Positions 47,906 to 58,439 of a DNA stretch of 64,000 nt are shown piece by piece. The notes under the pieces were generated by a model. It was not told the DNA's origin. It ran no database searches and was given only the letters and a program-made list of their open reading frames with translations. This DNA is from Hybos culiciformis (Eukaryota; Arthropoda; Insecta; Diptera; Hybotidae): contig OZ023273.1 in NCBI GenBank assembly GCA_964007475.1, positions 84,889,712 to 84,953,711 on the forward strand, read 5' to 3'. The translations under genes were made by a program, and so were the position numbers. The first letter of the stretch is position 1. Each line of letters begins with the position of its first letter.

Positions 47906-48350
47906 ATATAATAAAAAAATTCTAATAAACCATTCATTTTTTTGTTTTTATTTTATTGTAGGAGAATAAAAAATAATACTCAAAAAAGAAAATAAGAAAA
48001 GAATTAGAATACTCAAAAAACGAGTTTGAAAAATTAACTAACACAAACAAAAATAAGCTCATATAGACAATATGGCTTAGTAGTAGAACATCACACTGTA
48101 AGTCTGAAGGTGCCTGGTTCGATTCCCAATGACGAGTTTTTTGTGAAATATTTTAATTTTTTTTTTTCATAATAATTAGTTTTTTTGAGATATTCAAACA
48201 AACCAAAATGTTTTTATCAGCCACTAATTTATAATTTTTTATACATATTCTATTTTTGAAGCAAAACACAGAGCTAAGTAAAATTGTAGCAAATTTGGTG
48301 GCAAAGGTTATTTTTTGGTTCAAAAAAATTTGCAAATTAGGCGCTCTTTG
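47680..48350. repeat. Direct repeat of about 670 bp, copy 1
   Basis: From ATATATAGGGCCCAATATTACAAGC through two tRNA-like heads to GGTGGCAAAGGTTATTTTTTGG this closely matches 49300-49935, with small indels. It marks dispersal or local duplication of a composite tRNA-derived repeat. Confidence 0.8.
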
Positions 48351-48399
48351 ATTTTTTATTTTAATTTATATAAATGGAAAAAACTTTTAATTAATAAAT

Positions 48400-49280
48400 A
48401 GTGTTTTATAATTTTATAATAAATATTATAAAATTAAAATGTAGTTAAAAACTTATTTGAGAACTTAGTTGAAAACTGTATAATTTCATATATGAATTAA
48501 TGCAAATGAATATTGCTATAAAATGGATGTAAAAAATATTGGAAACGTTGACAGATGCATAAATTTAAGTATCGAGATCCTATTTCATTTTAAAAATTTA
48601 ATTGTGAAAAAAAACTATCGTATTCAGAAATCAGTTTTTTAATAGCGAGTTGAATGAACTATTTTTCAATATTGTGGGCAGCGTTCTGCAATATTCACAG
48701 CTTTACGTGCAATCTTATTTTCACAATAGAATTAACATAATCTTGTCATCATTCATAAAAAATTTAGACACCGGATAATAGGTATATCACTAAAGTCCCA
48801 ACTAATTTTCAAACATGTTTTACCACTTACTATGACAAGACAGTTATATGTATATATGTATTTAAACAAGCATTTGTTAATCCTGTTGTAGTTAATAAGA
48901 TAATAAACGCTAAAAAAAGTACGAATTTCCCGGGAGAAAAATAAGTAAGAAAAGTGATCACATTTCATTTCATGTTTCATGTTTTTGTTTTATTTTTTTT
49001 ACAGAGATCATGTAACCACTAAAGTTATAAACATTATATCCTATAAAACAAATTTATAATATTGGACGCACTAAACTCGTTAATAATAATAAGCCTTGAG
49101 AAACAACATAGGTATATTTTGGCATTGATAGTATAGATATCGATCAAGTAATTTATCATTATAGGTTTTTCCGGCTCAAAATATGCAAAAAAAAAATTTT
49201 CAAAATAGGTAGCTCTGGTGAAATAAAGATTACCAGACCAAAAATTTTGGGTAGGAATTAATAATTATGGTACACTTTTT
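48400..49280. other. No gene recognised
   Basis: AT-rich spacer between two copies of the tRNA-derived repeat. It contains only short unsupported frames. Confidence 0.5.
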
Positions 49281-49299
49281 TAATTTCAAATATATATGT

Positions 49300-49935
49300 A
49301 TATATAGGGCCCAATATTACAAGCAAAAAAACTACATATTCTACCAATAAAAAAATTATGTTAAAAAAAATTAAAAATTATTATGTTCAAAAACATTAAA
49401 AAAAAATTTAAAAAAAAATGTATTCATTGGGGAATCGAACCTGACACCTTCACTCTTATAGTCCGATGTTCTAGCCACTAAGCCATATAGCCCATATGAT
49501 TTTGGATTTCTAAAATATAATAAAAAAATTCTAATAAACCATTCATTTTTTTGTTTTTATTTTATTGTAGAAGAATAAAAAATAATACTCAAAAAAGAAA
49601 ATAAGAAAAGAATTAGAATACTCAAAAAACGAGTTTGAAAAATTAACTAACACAAACAAAAATAAACTCATATAGACAATACGGCTTAGTAGTAGAACAT
49701 CACACTGTAAGTCTGAAGGTGCCTGGTTCGATTCCCAATGACGAGTTTTTTGTGAAATATTTTATTTTTTTTTTTCATAATAATTAGTTTTTTTGAGATA
49801 TTCAAACAAACCAAAATGTTTTTATCAGCCACTAATTTATCATTTTTATACACATTCTATTTTTGGAGCAAAACACAGAGCTAAGTAAAATTGTAGCAAA
49901 TTTGGTGGCAAAGGTTATTTTTTGATTCAAAAAAA
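49300..49935. repeat. Direct repeat of about 640 bp, copy 2
   Basis: Pair of 47680-48350, with tRNA-like heads at 49422-49497 (-) and 49674-49743 (+). Its end abuts the stop of the lysine-rich ORF at 49927. Confidence 0.8.
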
Positions 49936-50673
49936 CTTGCAATTTTCCCATGGCAAGATTTTCAATGTATTATGAGAGTCATCGGCGTCCTTTGAAAATA
50001 ACCATTCCATGTTTTTCATTATTTCTTTGCGATGGTCCTGAATTTTTTCGATTTTATTCTTCTTTATCAAACAACGCCTGACTCTTGTAAATGTGTGTTC
50101 AACAATGTTTTTGGAATATTGTTGAATATTTTTCTGCCAGAGCTCCGAACAGATTACTACGATATGATTTATCGTATTTTTGTAATCTAATTCTGAGATT
50201 TTTGTATTCTGGACATAAATCTTCGTGTTTTTACAATCCATCAAACTATAAAAATTTGACAGGAAATCAATTTTTTCATTACGATATTCATTTGAATTCA
50301 GTTGGCGCATCAATTCAAAATTAATCAGAATTGATGCCTCGTACGACAAGATGCTCATTTCGTCGACATCTTTTTGAATTTTATCATTTAAGCTGTCATC
50401 TTTTATGACGCTTTTTACTGATAATTTCACTGTTGTAACACGACTGCCAGCGTCTACCTGACTGTTTTTAAAGCCACTTTTGGCTTCACAGTTTCCAGGC
50501 GATTCCTTTTTGAAGCCGCACCAGTCTGCTTTTGCCGCTTTCCTTTTTTGATTCTTAGATGCCACTGGAATAACAGGTGCGTCTTTTCCTTTGGCTTCTT
50601 TTTTTCGTTTTCCAGTAGCATCAGTAGCATCATCTGCTTTTCTTTTTTGTTGCTTAGATTCCACTGGAATCAA
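49927..50673 (-). CDS. Unrecognised Lys-rich ORF, 248 residues
   Basis: The N-terminal third has nuclear-localisation-like repeats (KQQKRKADDATD, KNQKRKAAKAD). The rest is a helical domain with YEASILINFELMRQLN, FYSLMDCKNTKIYV and VRRCLIKKNKIEKIQDHRKE. No family is recognised. The frame overlaps the end of the OTU ORF by four bases (ATGA type) and reads the same way, so the two could be one gene broken by a frameshift or two ORFs of one element. The C-terminus runs into the tRNA-derived repeat, so the stop may not be original. Confidence 0.45.
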   Translation of the reverse strand: MIPVESKQQKRKADDATDATGKRKKEAKGKDAPVIPVASKNQKRKAAKADWCGFKKESPGNCEAKSGFKNSQVDAGSRVTTVKLSVKSVIKDDSLNDKIQKDVDEMSILSYEASILINFELMRQLNSNEYRNEKIDFLSNFYSLMDCKNTKIYVQNTKISELDYKNTINHIVVICSELWQKNIQQYSKNIVEHTFTRVRRCLIKKNKIEKIQDHRKEIMKNMEWLFSKDADDSHNTLKILPWENCKFF

Positions 50674-51044
50674 AGCATCAAAGTGTCATTTGTGGTGTTG
50701 CCACTGTGCTTCACTCTTTTTATTGGCACATTATTTTCCCCGGTTGCGCGATATTCTGCCCGAAAAACTTTACCAACGTAAAGGTGAAACGCGCAACCGT
50801 AAACATGTGCCGCAGCTTTTAGCTCAGCAGTGGATCCATATGTGTCACGATGTACCATATCTGACACATATTGATCAACACTGCCGTAAGGCTCACCGGT
50901 ATTCATCACCGTTTCAATACCGTACACGAGCCAATTTTCCTTAATGTATTCCACAATCCTCATTCTTATTTCACGAGAACGGGATTGTGTTCCATACATT
51001 AAATAACTTATCGAATTGAACAGGCATGCGCCATCCCCGTTCAT
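50670..51044 (-). CDS. OTU-domain cysteine protease-like ORF
   Basis: MNGDGACLFNSISYLMYGTQ matches the OTU active-site segment (GDG-CLF-S--; the Cys is present). It is followed by REIRMRIVEYIKENW, a GS..QYVSDM..DTYGS segment and ELKAAAHVYGCAFHLY, as in OTU deubiquitinases. The catalytic His region expected after RVKHSG may be N-DTLML, but is not clear. The frame is open some 15 codons upstream (QHFTEEKQKVKYQVIE), so the start may lie further 5'. OTU domains of this type occur in Helitron and other mobile-element proteins as well as in host genes. No helicase or Rep is visible here. Confidence 0.65.
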   Translation of the reverse strand: MNGDGACLFNSISYLMYGTQSRSREIRMRIVEYIKENWLVYGIETVMNTGEPYGSVDQYVSDMVHRDTYGSTAELKAAAHVYGCAFHLYVGKVFRAEYRATGENNVPIKRVKHSGNTTNDTLML

Positions 51045-51089
51045 TTCGATAACTTGGTATTTAACTTTTTGTTTCTCTTCTGTAAAATG

Positions 51090-53600
51090 TTGGATTATTT
51101 TTTTTTTTTTTCATTTAAATTTATTTGAAATCGTTAAAAAATTATTTATTATATATGTAATATGCAGGAAAATTAAAACAGAAATTAATTGCTCTAGACA
51201 GAATCAAACTAACAAAAGTAATTTTAAAAAATAAATCGGTCGAATTGATAAACGAAGCGGAAAACACAAAACCAATTCTAAACAACATATCGAAAACGAT
51301 ATATGAAACGTTATAAAAATCGAATCGTTAGCTTAATAGGAGGTGTAAATACTCTTTAACAATTATATTGTTGAAATAAGAATAATATTTATAAATAAAA
51401 TTGAATATTGATGATGTAAATAAATGCTTTATATATCCCTTCCAGCATTCCAGTATTCCAGTATTCCAGTATACCTGATTTTTGTTTCTAAAATCATCAG
51501 TCTGTTTAACAAAAAAAAAAATTAAATATCGATGGAAAACAAAATATGTTTTCCAGCAAAATATTAAATTCACGTTCTAATTCCAGTTAACAAAATTGTA
51601 CATTATGTAGTTTTAATAATAAATTATTACATTTTTGAAAATAGTTCTTTATCATCCTTTTCTCTCTATGTAAAACTAAAATATATTCATTCTATTTGAA
51701 AAGTTCTTAAAAGCCTGTGTACAAGTTGTAAAACGAATTTAATGTTTTCATTTTCAAAAAAAGGATATGGTAGTGAAATTCTTTTCTTTTTTAATAGCCA
51801 CATTTTAGGTCACCTTTTTTAAATGTGTTCACACTTTTTTATTTTGACGTTAAAAAGAAAAAAAAAAAAAAACTAAAACAACTAAAAATTTTAAAATTAA
51901 AATTTTAAAATTTTGTTCCAAATTTTTTTTTTATGAAATTTTTGTTGTTTATTTTTTTTTACACATTTCTTGTTAAATAAATTTTTTTTTTTTTTGACAA
52001 AAATAAAAAGTTCGGGAATCTCCAAATAGAAATTTTTGTTTATTTTTTTCTCACAGAGCTTATTTGTTATTTGATCCCTGATTTTCCAGTGGCTTTTTGA
52101 AAAGCCACTAGCGTTTTTATCTTTTTTTTTAGTTTCGAACCTTCATCTTTAGCATTGCAATTAATTAACTTAACTTTCTTAGAAATTAATGAAATTTCAC
52201 TAATAATTCGAATGATTTTCTAAAATCAAGTAAAATTTGTGATTTTCTGAAACAAGGTTTCTTGATTTATTTCCGTTGACAAAATTTTTGATCGTAACTC
52301 GAACAAAACATTTAGATTTAGAGAACAACCTATAAAATAATAATTCTTTAATTTTGGTACAAGTGATATACTAAGAATTTTTATAAATTATTATATTTCT
52401 AAAATTCATAAAAATATCATGAATTTCATGTTATATATTTTAAATTTTGTTTGACAGTATATTTCAATTTTACGACCACTAATTACCGATAGTGGCCAAC
52501 CGGGTACATATACATATAGTTGACAAAGTTGAATGGAAACAAGCGAGTGATGTTGACAAAACAAAAACAAATATAACACTATTTAATAAAATTTCAATAA
52601 GATTTACAAAAAACTTTATCAGAATTTAAAATTAAAATTTTTTTATCAAATAACTATTATTATAATATATTGTCCAGTAATCATCATGAATACAACTTAT
52701 TTATTACATATATCTAAAATATTGCATTTTAATAAAAGTTTCTATACATATACTAAGTGATGAAATTTTTATTGAATTAACATCATAAAAATGTTACTGA
52801 CAAATTTTTTAGTAAAAAAATATCTTCCATTTAACTAAGCACAAAATGTCATCAAACGAAACTAAAAATGAATTTCCGGTAGTTTTTTTGTACCACACGT
52901 TTTCACTAGTAAATACTTCAATTGTGATAAAGGATTAAAAAATAATGTCTTCGAATGTCGTGACCATATCAGGAAATATTTTCTTTTACATTGTACTTTT
53001 ACAAATTATTTTATTTTAACAACATTAGTAATATCAACAACAATGTACATATACAATTTTTTAATTTGTCTTTCAATTGAACAGAAAATAGTTTAACAAC
53101 ATAACAGAGTGTTATTATATTAAGCTCGTAGAAAACCCAAAGTTAGATTTTGTTAATTTGTGGCACACTGAATGTCCCTTGACCTAATAAAATTTATTTT
53201 ATAAACATAATTGTTGGATGAAATTGCATCTCTTAGCAATTTTATTTAATTTTGTTTTCGATGATCAGATAATAAAAATCAATATAATAAATATTATTAA
53301 TTATTTGACAGTTAGACAGATATTTTTGTGATTATATACTTTGAAATTCTTCATTTGCATAAATAGTTTTTAATAGTTACAAAGTCAGACTTTTTGTTAA
53401 ATCTTTATTTATATTTATACATTTAAAAAACAAATTTGAACATTATCACGACACTATTCATTACATAGTGAGGCTAAAAAAGATTTATGTAGTTAATTAA
53501 TTAACTTTTCTTTTATTCAAAAAAAAAAAAAATTAATTTGTTATTTAAAATTTTGATATAGGAAGTCATCCTGCCAATATGATTTCAATAATGTTTTTAA
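51090..53600. other. No gene recognised
   Basis: AT-rich sequence with mononucleotide runs. A short ATTCCAGT repeat occurs at about 51443-51472, and a small hairpin (AGTGGCTTTTTGAAAAGCCACT) at 52089. Neither the upstream exons of rdgC nor any tRNA was found. Confidence 0.5.
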
Positions 53601-53638
53601 CTTTGTTGATTTTAAAAGTTTTTTTTTTTTTTTAATAG

Positions 53639-54138
53639 ATATTCGATATTATGTGGAGTGATCCAAATGGTAATGAATGCGAGCCAAATAGTTTACGTGG
53701 TGCTGGAACTTATTTTGGACCAGATGTTACCCATAATTTTTTAAGTAAATATAAATTATCATTTTTGGTTCGTTCTCATGAGTGCAAACCAGACGGTCAT
53801 GAATTAATTCATGATGGAAAGGTAAAATTTAATTTAAAACAAAAATATCAAGCTTAGTATCTTAATATTAATATAATGTATATATACCTACATTCTTTAA
53901 TCTTAAGGTAATAACAATATTCTCAGCATCAAATTATTATGCAATTGGTTCAAATAAGGGGGCTTATGTAAAATTCAATCCACAAGATACACATTTTATT
54001 CAATACACTGCAGCTGCATCAAAGACACGAAAATTAACATTCCGTCAAATGTCGGTTTAATTGAGAGTTCAGCTTTAAGAGAATTAGGTGCTAGATTAAG
54101 AGAATCTCGTCCAGAATTAGAAGGTGACATGAAATAAC
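53639..54138 (+). pseudogene. rdgC: rdgC/PPEF phosphatase C-terminal exons, frameshifted and transposon-terminated
   Basis: Exon 53639-53821 (IFDIMWSDPNGNECEPN... to HDGK) and exon 53909-54138 ([23 protein letters not shown], then [20 protein letters not shown]) are the end of the catalytic domain and the linker of the calcium-regulated Ser/Thr phosphatase rdgC (PPEF). That enzyme dephosphorylates rhodopsin in photoreceptors. The metal and substrate-site elements WSDPNG and SASNYY are intact. After FRQ one base is missing (54047-54053), giving a stop. Ignoring that, the frame continues as [22 protein letters not shown] until the element at 54123, which supplies GDMK and a stop. The native end resumes at 56336. 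The EF-hand region and the front of the phosphatase domain are not in the window. Confidence 0.85.
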
Positions 54139-56327
54139 GCCCAAGGTATTAACGCCCAAAAGGCGTTTTTTCCCTCCGTAATGGGAAATAAAGCCCAAAT
54201 TGCGTTTAGGCTTTATTTCTCACAGTGATGGGAAATAACAGCCGAAAATATGAGGAATTAACACCCAAATGAAAGTAAAGAGTGAATTAAGGCCTAAACA
54301 AGTGTATTTTTGAAGTTGAACTTCTTTAGAGGCATTGTGATTGAGAGTGAAAAAAATGTAAGTGTCAAAAATGAAACGATTATTGTCAAAAATGAAACGA
54401 AACGATTATTGTCAAAAAAATAATGAAAAAAAAAGAAAAAAGAAAAAAATTTATGTGTCAGCTGATGATAAAACCGACAGCCGCTAGCAACTTAATGAAG
54501 CTTATCAGCGCAATAACCTACTCTATGTTGGCTCAGAACAAAAGTCAAAGACACTATTTTTTTTCATTGAAAGGGAAAAATAATTTATTTGAAATTTATT
54601 GAATAACAAATATTTCATTTATTAATTATTAGTGCTAATCTTCAAAAAGTTTTTGGAATACAAATATGTATTCTGAATAAAATAGTTCCAATGCACCTAT
54701 TTTGTAGATAATTTATTTTTGATATTAATTTTTCTTTGTGTAATTTGTAGTTTGTTAGTGTAATTTATTTTTGACATTAATTACACTAATAAAATGCAGG
54801 AGGAATATTATATAATTATACAATTCCTTTTCAGAAGAAGTACTAATAAACATTAAATTTTTCAGGCATATTTGAAAAAGTTATTTTAGGTTAAATTTTT
54901 CGGGCAACAAAAAGAAAACATGATTTAAGCCACGCTGCTGTTTTTCATACATTATTGTCGCTAATAATATAGTTGTAACCGGAATTGTGTTTACAGCTTA
55001 AAATATAGAAGAAATCAACTAGCAATCAGTGTTGCCATGCAGCCATTATGCCACTTAACTTTTTGAGGTTAAAAAGTATTTAAGAATTTTTAAATGTTTT
55101 TATCTCTAATATAATGTTCGCATTAGGAGAATATTTGAGGAATATGTTGTTTTCCGGAATATTTCAGGAAAATGAACTGGATTTTTCATATAAAAATATA
55201 TTCCGGAAATGACATTTTGCAAAATGACTTTTGTCCGCGATTGATTTTTCAAATTTTTAGCGGACAAATGTTATTTTGCAAAATGTCATTTGTCCGTGAT
55301 TGAAATTTTAAATTTTTAGCGGACAAATGTCATTTTGCAAAATGTTATTTGTCCGCGATTGATTTTTCAGTTTTTTTAGCGGACAAATGTCATTTTGCGA
55401 AATGTCATTTGTCCGCGATTGATTTTTGTGGGGGGCAGCGGGCGGGCGGGTGGACTGGTCCACCCGCCCGCCCGCTGCCCCCCACCGCCCTCTCGTTGTG
55501 CCGATTCTGAGTGGTTAACATCATCTGCACTTTAGCCTCAAATTTTTAGCGGACAAATATCATTTTGCAGCAGCATTCGAAGGGCAAAAATCAACTAGTC
55601 GCCGTCGAAAAAATCGATCGGCGTCATGTCTTATATGCACTTGGCCATTTTAAATATTTATTTAGCCTTCCCAGAAAATACTACTTGCCATCAAGTTTCA
55701 CTTCTTCGGTGTGTCCCGAGACTCACATATGTTTTATTTTTATTGGCAGCACCATCTGTTTTTTGTGGCTACATGACATAACCGCGAAATAAAAAATAAG
55801 TGTCATAACCGAGAAAAATGTTTTATATTTTTTTTTGTCATAACCGCGAAAAAATATGGCAAAAAATTGAAAAAATTTCGTTTCGCGGTTATAACAAAAA
55901 TTTTTTTTATAACCGCGAAACACTAACTCGATCATTTTGAAAATGTAAGCACACGGGGGGCGCGCGGGTGGTTGGTCAGTGGGATTTGCGGCGCTAGCCC
56001 CAAATCCCACTGACCAATCGCCCGCCCGCCGTCCTGCTGCCCCCCGTGTGTATACCATACAACATTTTTTTATCGAGGTCTGGTAAGCACACGGGTTGGC
56101 AGCAGGGCGGCGGGCGGCGGGCGGGCGGTTGGTCAGTGGGATTTGCGGCTTTGTGTGTTATTTCTTTTCTAACAAACAAAAAATGCAAAAAGGAATTAAC
56201 GCCCGTGGGCGTTATTACCCATCACTGTGAGAAATAAAGCCCAAACGCAATTTGGGCTTTATTTCCCACTACGGAGGGAAATAACGCCTTTTGGGCGTTA
56301 ATACCTTGGGCGTTATTTCATGTCACC
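54123..56327. mobile_element. 2,205-bp TIR element with 8-bp duplication, inserted in rdgC
   Basis: The ends GGTGACATGAAATAACGCCC are perfect inverted copies of each other and similarity continues for about 125 bp. The 8-bp duplication AATTAGAA (54115-54122, 56328-56335) is exact, as for hAT-type elements. The arms use several keywords: AACGCCCAAAAGGCGTT, GGGCTTTATTTC, then GCGGACAAATGTCATTTTGC (55210-55560) and ACCGCGAAA (55780-55930). The core has very GC-rich palindromes (GGGCGGGCGGGTGGACTGGT..., 55431-55483; and 55947-56145). No transposase was found. Confidence 0.92.
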
Positions 56328-56335
56328 AATTAGAA

Positions 56336-56370
56336 AACCAGTTCAGAAACATGATATTAATTCGATAGGT
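56336..56370 (+). pseudogene. Displaced 3' end of the rdgC coding sequence
   Basis: After the second copy of the target duplication the original frame resumes as NQFRNMILIR and a TAG. This shows that the insertion hit the last dozen codons of rdgC. Confidence 0.7.
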
Positions 56371-56399
56371 ATATATAATATTATTTATTATTTCACTCA

Positions 56400-57160
56400 T
56401 TAAAATCATTAAGTATAAAATAAATTTTTGTATATATATAAACATTATACAATAATTTTCACAGATTAAAACAAAAAGTCGCATATACTGCAAATAGTTA
56501 CCATAATAATTTTTAAAGGAAGAAAAGTCTTATTGAACTAATAAAATTCAAAGAAAAATTATTCAAATTATCCCAAATCCCGGCGGTTAATTAAAACAAA
56601 AAAACACCAACCTCATCTGTATTCATTATGAAAAAAAAAATTTTTTTTCTTCCTACACTTAAATATAATTTTAAGTCAACAAACTTAATTCGTTTAAATA
56701 AAAAAAACTCAATCTTATTTTTCATAAACGTGCTATATTTTCTAAAAAAAAATAAAATCTAATAAAAATTTATAAACAAAAATAGACATAAAACCATCAT
56801 AATATATTCGACAATTCGGCTACATAATCGTACAACATCAATTCTACGTAGTATATTATATCTACTGTATATAAAATACAACGATGGTGAATTTCATATT
56901 GCACGTATTTCATTTTGTGTTAGAAAAATTATGAATGAAAAATTTTTAAAATATATATATATGTAGTCTAAACTTAGAGTGACACTGTTGACCTCATTGC
57001 TCCGGCGACTCAAATTAATAAAATTGAATGATAATTATTCCTTGTTTAGTATGTATGGTGTATAAAAGAAGGACTTTTATTACGGATTATAAAAATATTA
57101 TTTGATTAGGTATTTATGTTATTTATATTTATTTTTGCTTTAAAAACATCAAGTGTATAG
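56400..57160. other. No gene recognised
   Basis: AT-rich sequence with short tandem ATAT tracts. No open frame or terminal repeat was noted. Confidence 0.5.
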
Positions 57161-57167
57161 ATATTAC

Positions 57168-57929
57168 CTTTTCAACTGTTCGACGTTCTAGTGGACGTTT
57201 TTGCAAACGCGGATCTACTGGAGAATGATGACTTGAGCGCGATACTTTAATTGCATTCTCTAATGGAGATTTTCGGCTACGTTCACGACGAATAATCTAA
57301 CAAAATATATAGAAAAAATATTTAAGGACTTATATACAAAATTATTTTCAACAATTTTGTTAAAACACTTTATTCAGTATTAACTTATTGCCATTAGTGG
57401 AATATTTGTGGGATATTCAGTTTTCCGGAATATTTCAGGTAAATGCCCATATAAAAATAAATTCCTGTATTTCTATTTCCCTTTTTCATATTCCACTTAA
57501 GTTAGGGTTCGGATTCCAAATTTATCAAAAAAAGTACATTTTTAGGTACTTTTTTAAATTATTTTAGGTTGGTCAGAAATTTTTTTGTCAAAGTGACAAA
57601 AAAACAAATAAAAAAACGTAAATAAATTTTTTTTTTGTATGAAAAAATAATAAAAAAAAATTATCAATTTATTTTTTTTTTAAAAGTCAATATATTCCAC
57701 TTCGTATTCCACTTAATCTAATGTAAACGGCAACTGAAATACCGGAATTTATGTGGGATTTATTAGGTGAATGGAAATAGCTTATAGCATAATCCAAGTG
57801 CTTCTATGTAATTACCTTATACTCGTTATCTGGTCGAATAGGTGAACGGCTACGCGTACGATTATGAATACGCTTACGATTACGACTTTCGCCACCACCA
57901 CCACGATATCCTCCTCCTACAACTGCATT
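57168..57929 (-). CDS. RG/RS-rich exons, unrecognised protein
   Basis: 57929-57819 encodes NAVVGGGYRGGGGESRNRKR and RTRSRSPIRPDNEYK between AG and GTAATT. 57298-57168 encodes IIRRERSRKSPLENAIKVSR and SPVDPRLQKRPLERRTVEK and ends in GTAATA. The two are in compatible phase. Such composition is typical of nuclear RNA-binding or splicing-related proteins, or of the methylated N-terminal tails of Piwi proteins. The order (downstream of the Piwi N-domain fragment) does not fit a normal Piwi gene. No stop was found in either exon. A keyword-rich AT stretch (ATTCCACTT, GGAATATT; about 57392-57770) lies in the intron between them. Confidence 0.5.
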
Positions 57930-57963
57930 CCTGCATTTATATTCCAAAACTGTTTGAGTGCTT

Positions 57964-58361
57964 AAAACTCATATAACATAACTCCATCTTCGTAATCATC
58001 TACTTCAGTTATGTAGCCTGGCCATATTTCAAATTATGTTGTGGAATAATTTTCGTAGCACTTGGATCGAATTGTTTTCGTTGAAAATGAATGCATTTAT
58101 TTAATGGCTTCTTTCGTTTATAAATGAATTTTATTTCAATTCTTGCCTCGGCTTGAATCGACTCAAATATTGTTATTTTATCTGATAAAAGTATTGGTAA
58201 ATATAATGTTGTTCCATCGAATATTTTAGTTCCCCCAAATTTCTCTTTATGTTCATTCAATAATTTCATACGTACTGAACGAGAATGAATAATTGGATCA
58301 AATCTTACTTCATATTTAAAAACCCCTTTGATTGGATTTGTGGCTGCATCAATAACAACCC
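57964..58361 (-). pseudogene. Piwi-clade Argonaute N-domain fragment, deleted and frameshifted
   Basis: After a TTTCAG acceptor the frame reads VVIDAATNPIKGVFKYEVRF, PIIHSRSVRMKLLNEHKEKF, KIFDGTTLYLPILLSDKITI and FDPSATKIIPQHNLKY, then, in another frame, WPGYITEVDDYEDGVM. This matches the N-domain to linker-1 of Piwi/Aubergine proteins, which bind piRNAs to silence transposons. About 20 residues between CIHF and the FDPS motif are missing compared with the family, a one-base shift separates KY from WPGY (about 58019), and the PAZ, MID and PIWI domains are absent. It is a dead fragment. Confidence 0.75.
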
Positions 58362-58439
58362 CTGAAATAGATAAATTGAATTGGAATTTGAAAAGATTCG
58401 AATAATGGGGGAATTTTCAGCTATTAAGTAAGAAATAAA

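Noticed and set aside
50091..50944. Plus-strand ORFs over the Lys-rich and OTU frames
   Set aside because: Shadows of the minus-strand coding frames.
55565..56237. ORFs within the rdgC-inserted element
   Set aside because: They follow GC-rich palindromes and keyword arrays in both directions, with no recognisable protein.
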